Shown here piece by piece: positions 61,246-64,000 of a DNA stretch of 64,000 bases. Location of the stretch: NCBI RefSeq assembly GCF_021864535.1, contig NZ_JAKJIC010000010.1, positions 1 through 64,000 of the forward strand, written 5' to 3'. This stretch comes from Oryzibacter oryziterrae (GTDB lineage Bacteria > Pseudomonadota > Alphaproteobacteria > Rhizobiales > Pleomorphomonadaceae). Positions within the stretch are counted from its first letter, which is position 1. Every line of letters starts with the position of its first letter. The notes beneath the pieces were generated by a model. That model saw only the letters and a program-made list of their open reading frames with translations, made no database searches and was not told the origin of the DNA. The translations under genes were made by a program, and so were the position numbers.

Positions 61246-62550
61246 TCACCAGTTGCGCGAGGGATGCGGATCGAAGCCGACCGCTTCAAAGCGCGGCAGT
61301 GCGGCGATCACCGAAGCGATATCGGGATAGCGATCCGGATGGAGCAGCAGCGACCGGGCGAGCGCCAGGGCACCTGCCTTGGCGCGCGCTTGGGCCTCGG
61401 CACCCTCGATCACGTGGAAGTCGGCGATCTGGGCATAGCCGATGATGCGACGGATCACCTTCAGCGCCAGAAAACCGCGGGCATCGGCAAAGATGTCGTC
61501 AACGTAGGCCTGTCGCAGGCTTTCGAGCCGGCTTGCCCCCGCGGGATCGTTGAAATGGTCGCCGAAATAGGCGTCCCCCGCACCGGCCTCGGCGCGCCAT
61601 ATTTCAAGGAAGCGCTGGCGGAACGTGGACCAGAAGGCGGCGATATCCGTCTCGATCAGCCGGCGGTAGGCCTCGCGTTCGGTCTCATCACCCGGCTGTT
61701 CGTCCTTGGCGTACCAGGCCATGATGTAATGGGCGATGAAGTTGCCCACATCGAAGCCGCTCGGCCCGATCCAGGCGAATTCGCCGTCGATGACGCGCGT
61801 ATCCTCCGCCGTCACCATCACCGAGCCCGAATGCAGGTCCCCGTGGATCAGCGACTGCGCCTTGCCGAAATAGAGCGCGCGCAGGCGGGCGACTTCCGAC
61901 TTGAGGTCGACGTCGCTGCGGAAGGCAGCACCCCAGGCGGTGAGATAGGGTTCGATCAGCTTGTTGCGCCAGACCACCGTATAGGGGTCAGAGAAGATCA
62001 GGTCGGCAGAGATGCGCTGCAGCGACAGGTTCTTTGAAAACAGGCTGACGTCGGTGGCCTTGCGTTCGAAGGGCGCAGCAAGGTCCGAGGTATGGAAGCT
62101 CGCCTGGGCGATATATTCGGCCACGGCACCCGGCACAGCAGGATAATGATTGCCGGCGATCAGAGCCCGGCGCAGGATGATGTGCGGCTCCAGCTTCTCC
62201 ATGACGATGACGAACTGCTCGGCATCGAAACTGTAGACCTCCGGTGCCAGCTGCCCCACATGCGGGGCGAGGCGCGCCATGTAGGCATCCTCGTAGATGG
62301 CGCGGTTGATGTCGAGCGGCCAGCCTTCACCGTGGATGCGGGCATAGGGAAGCGCCTGCTTGACGCAGACGCCGCCCTTGGGGCCGTCAACCAGGAACAC
62401 CGAATTGATGTTGCCATCCGCCACGTCGCGTACGGTCCAATCAGACGGAGCGCCGCCGAGCCGGTCTACGACCGCCGGCAGCGTCTGAAGATAAGCCGGC
62501 ACGGTGGCCGCGGACAGGATCCGGTATTGGCTGTTGGGAGCGTCGAGCAA
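61246..62550 (-). CDS. mtnK: S-methyl-5-thioribose kinase
   Basis: Phosphorylates 5-methylthioribose, derived from methylthioadenosine, to enter methionine salvage. The 434-residue protein has the kinase-like fold: VADGNINSVFLVDG (nucleotide loop), Lys64 in VCVKQALPY, the catalytic loop LIHGDLHSGSVM (HGDLH, 236-240) and DGEFAW (255-260) with metal ligands. It uses a TTG start eight bases after mtnD, with GAGGA five bases ahead. MtnK usage implies that this organism hydrolyses methylthioadenosine with a separate nucleosidase, not seen here; the mtnA isomerase is also absent from the window. Confidence 0.94.
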   Translation of the reverse strand: MLDAPNSQYRILSAATVPAYLQTLPAVVDRLGGAPSDWTVRDVADGNINSVFLVDGPKGGVCVKQALPYARIHGEGWPLDINRAIYEDAYMARLAPHVGQLAPEVYSFDAEQFVIVMEKLEPHIILRRALIAGNHYPAVPGAVAEYIAQASFHTSDLAAPFERKATDVSLFSKNLSLQRISADLIFSDPYTVVWRNKLIEPYLTAWGAAFRSDVDLKSEVARLRALYFGKAQSLIHGDLHSGSVMVTAEDTRVIDGEFAWIGPSGFDVGNFIAHYIMAWYAKDEQPGDETEREAYRRLIETDIAAFWSTFRQRFLEIWRAEAGAGDAYFGDHFNDPAGASRLESLRQAYVDDIFADARGFLALKVIRRIIGYAQIADFHVIEGAEAQARAKAGALALARSLLLHPDRYPDIASVIAALPRFEAVGFDPHPSRNW

Positions 62551-62558
62551 GATCGTCC

Positions 62559-63110
62559 TCAGGCCGCTTCGTTGTAATAGGGAACGGTCGCCGAGATATC
62601 GTCGCCGGTGAAATGGGCGATCCAGCCTTCCTGGTTGGTGAACAGGCGGATCACCGTGAAGTTTCCGACCGGGCCGCCGTCGAACCAGTGCTTGACGCCA
62701 TGCGGGACGGAGAGGAGATCACCGGCCTCGCCGACCACTTCGTAGACCTTGTCGCCGATGTGGAGATAGAAGGCGCCGGAGCCCTCGACGAAGAAGCGCA
62801 CTTCGTCCTCGTCGTGGATGTGCTCACCGAGGAACTTCTGGCGCAGCGCCGGCCAGTTGGGATTGCCCGGCTTGATGTGGACCACGTCGGCATTGGTGTA
62901 GCCGCGCTCGGACTTCAGGCGATCGATCTCCGGAGCGTAGGCGGTCAGAATCTCTTCGCTGGAGGCGTCAGTCTTGAGCGGGTGGGAGGCTTCCCAACGC
63001 TCGATGCGGGCCCCTAGGCTCGAGACTGCCTCGGCAATCACCTGGAAGTCGCGGGTGTCGAGCAGGACATTGGCCGGATTGCCGGCCTCGTAGACGATCA
63101 ACTGGGTCAT
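62559..63110 (-). CDS. mtnD: Acireductone dioxygenase
   Basis: Cupin dioxygenase of 183 residues that converts the acireductone to the keto-acid precursor of methionine (Fe form) or to an off-pathway product with CO (Ni form). The metal ligands are His97, His99, Glu103 (HIHDEDE) and His141 (GVKHWFDGG), all at the family spacing. Its start overlaps the mtnB stop by four bases. Length is normal. Confidence 0.95.
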   Translation of the reverse strand: MTQLIVYEAGNPANVLLDTRDFQVIAEAVSSLGARIERWEASHPLKTDASSEEILTAYAPEIDRLKSERGYTNADVVHIKPGNPNWPALRQKFLGEHIHDEDEVRFFVEGSGAFYLHIGDKVYEVVGEAGDLLSVPHGVKHWFDGGPVGNFTVIRLFTNQEGWIAHFTGDDISATVPYYNEAA

Positions 63111-63757
63111 GGCTGGTAGCTCCTGAACAGGATCAACTGGTTGAAGAGAACTTCGAGGGCTTCGAGGTGACGGAAAGCGTCGTCGGCACCGGCACCCCAG
63201 GCGTAGAGCCCGTGGCCGGCCAGGAGATATCCGGGCGCCGCGAAACGGGCTGCCTCCGCCGGCACCGCCAGGCGCGTTGCAACGCGGTCGGCCAGTGCGG
63301 CGATATCCTGATCGTTGGCGAAGACCGGCACTTCGACGACGGTCTCATGCGAGGTCACGCCCTTCAGAGCCTTCTGCAGCTCCCAGCCCTCGATCAGAAC
63401 GCGCCCGGCAGCCTCGTGACGGCGGCCCAGGACGGACGCAGCCGGCGCATGGGCGTGGAAGATGGCGCCGATGCCGGGATTGTCGGCATAGAGGCGTGTG
63501 TGCAAGCCGGCTTCGGCCGACGAACGGGGTACCAAAGGCTCGGTGATATTCTGGATCAGCACGTCCTTGGGCGTCAGGGCACCCTTGTCGACGCCTGAGC
63601 GGGTGACGGCGATATGCTCGGCGTCGATGCGAACAGAGAAATTGCCGGAGGTGGCCGGGACCCAGCCGCGGGCGGACGCGGCACGGCCGGCCTCGATCAC
63701 CTGGGCAACGGCCTCCGCACTTCCGGGGAGAGCGACTTCACGCGCCAAAACCGACAT
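63107..63757 (-). CDS. mtnB: Methylthioribulose-1-phosphate dehydratase
   Basis: Class II aldolase-fold dehydratase of 216 residues, the step after the MtnA isomerase in methionine salvage. It has [10 protein letters not shown] (36-43), [13 protein letters not shown], and zinc ligands His101 and His103 ([12 protein letters not shown]) with His182 ([11 protein letters not shown]). It overlaps mtnD by four bases, and heads the visible operon mtnB-mtnD-mtnK-mtnC-GlpD-like-FGGY kinase unless the upstream PLP-enzyme gene is co-transcribed. Confidence 0.95.
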   Translation of the reverse strand: MSVLAREVALPGSAEAVAQVIEAGRAASARGWVPATSGNFSVRIDAEHIAVTRSGVDKGALTPKDVLIQNITEPLVPRSSAEAGLHTRLYADNPGIGAIFHAHAPAASVLGRRHEAAGRVLIEGWELQKALKGVTSHETVVEVPVFANDQDIAALADRVATRLAVPAEAARFAAPGYLLAGHGLYAWGAGADDAFRHLEALEVLFNQLILFRSYQP

Positions 63758-63890
63758 AGTCGATAAACTCCATATTCTTTATGTCGTAAATCTAGCCGGT
63801 TCGCCTTGTGACCTTGAGGCATCGTGATGCCGATTTGTTTGCGGGAGAGAAAAAACGGTTCGCTGCGAGCTGCCGCAGGAGAATGGTTTT

Positions 63891-63936
63891 GCCGATGGTC
63901 GGAAGGTTGTGTGTGATCCCCTGCCCGGCCATCGGC
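63891..63936. repeat. Inverted repeat in the mtnB leader region
   Basis: Eight-base perfect arms GCCGATGG (63891-63898) and CCATCGGC (63929-63936) with a 30-base spacer, in the 188 bases between the upstream PLP-enzyme stop and mtnB. It could be part of a terminator or leader structure for the upstream gene. I could not match it to a SAM-type riboswitch. The same gap contains a TTTTTT run on the minus strand near 63850 after a weak stem. Confidence 0.4.
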
Positions 63937-63945
63937 CTTTTCAAA

Positions 63946-64000
63946 TCACGCGTCCAGCGCCGCCTTGAGGTCGGCGATGAGGTCGTCACCGTCCTCGATG
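63946..64000 (-). CDS. C-terminal end of a Cys/Met metabolism PLP enzyme (partial)
   Basis: The last 17 codons of a minus-strand gene that enters from beyond the window, reading IEDGDDLIADLKAALDA and a TGA at 63946-63948. This tail (IExxDDLIADLxxAL) is typical of the trans-sulfuration PLP family, such as O-acetylhomoserine sulfhydrylase, cystathionine gamma-synthase or methionine gamma-lyase. It precedes mtnB on the same strand by 188 bases, which would suit a methionine-forming enzyme. The assignment rests on a short tail only. Confidence 0.55.
   Translation of the reverse strand, partial: IEDGDDLIADLKAALDA

Noticed and set aside
63758-63945. SAM-type riboswitch upstream of mtnB
   Set aside because: I could not match the gap to conserved cores of SAM-I, SAM-II or SAH riboswitches by eye; only a spaced inverted repeat is visible, so no riboswitch is called.

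Overview
The window looks like a chromosomal segment of a high-GC alphaproteobacterium, most likely of the order Hyphomicrobiales (Rhizobiales). The evidence is the order gyrA - coaD - two cyclophilins - queA - tgt, the many solute-importing ABC systems, and the style of the proteins (GyrA motif with Gln at the E. coli 83 position, alphaproteobacterial-type Tgt). No rRNA, tRNA, CRISPR array, transposase or integrase was recognised. Nearly all the sequence is protein coding, in tightly packed operons with many 1-4 base start/stop overlaps.

Left part (1-12.8 kb, mostly minus strand): the end of a purine-catabolism operon (uraH-xdhA-xdhB, xdhB cut by the window edge), then the housekeeping block tgt, queA, an inserted DUF817 membrane protein, two cyclophilins, coaD, a small secreted protein on the plus strand, and gyrA.

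13-21 kb: a complete polar amino-acid ABC importer (minus) faces a plus-strand trio (FAD amine/amino-acid oxidoreductase, Cys/Met-type PLP lyase, homocysteine S-methyltransferase) closed by a convergent LysR gene. I read it as an uptake and catabolic unit for a sulfur-containing or N-substituted amino acid. A DUF900 lipoprotein hydrolase follows.

22-30.6 kb: one long minus-strand operon for a CUT2 (ribose-type) ABC system with an unusual composition. It has a free permease, a periplasmic binding protein, a second permease fused to an SMP-30/strictosidine-synthase-like beta-propeller, a second separate propeller that has lost the predicted metal ligands, the ATPase, an AhpD-like protein and a quinone oxidoreductase. 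This is the best candidate for an undescribed system here.

31-35 kb: sulfate importer sbp-cysTWA (plus), then a stand-alone Lrp-type effector domain. 35-40 kb: a second CUT2 importer with its LacI regulator and a perfect GAAACGTTTC operator. 40.7-46.5 kb: an ABC importer with TAT-type binding protein, translationally coupled to a glycerophosphodiesterase and facing an inositol-monophosphatase-family gene, probably glycerophosphodiester uptake and use. 46.7-52.4 kb: an OsmC protein and a dipeptide/nickel-class ABC importer.

52.5-57.3 kb: a tryptophan-tryptophylquinone amine dehydrogenase operon (B-E-D-A plus two monohaem cytochromes c) that resembles the aromatic amine dehydrogenase (aau) layout more than the methylamine (mau) layout, with a divergent AraC regulator and no mauG/mauF in the window. 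57.3-64 kb: a minus-strand operon joining methionine-salvage genes (mtnB, mtnD, mtnK, mtnC) to a GlpD-like dehydrogenase and an FGGY kinase resembling the erythritol pair EryB/EryA. The window ends in the last codons of another Cys/Met-type PLP enzyme. Sulfur metabolism (sulfate uptake, S-amino-acid unit, methionine salvage) and polyol/sugar uptake are the recurring themes.
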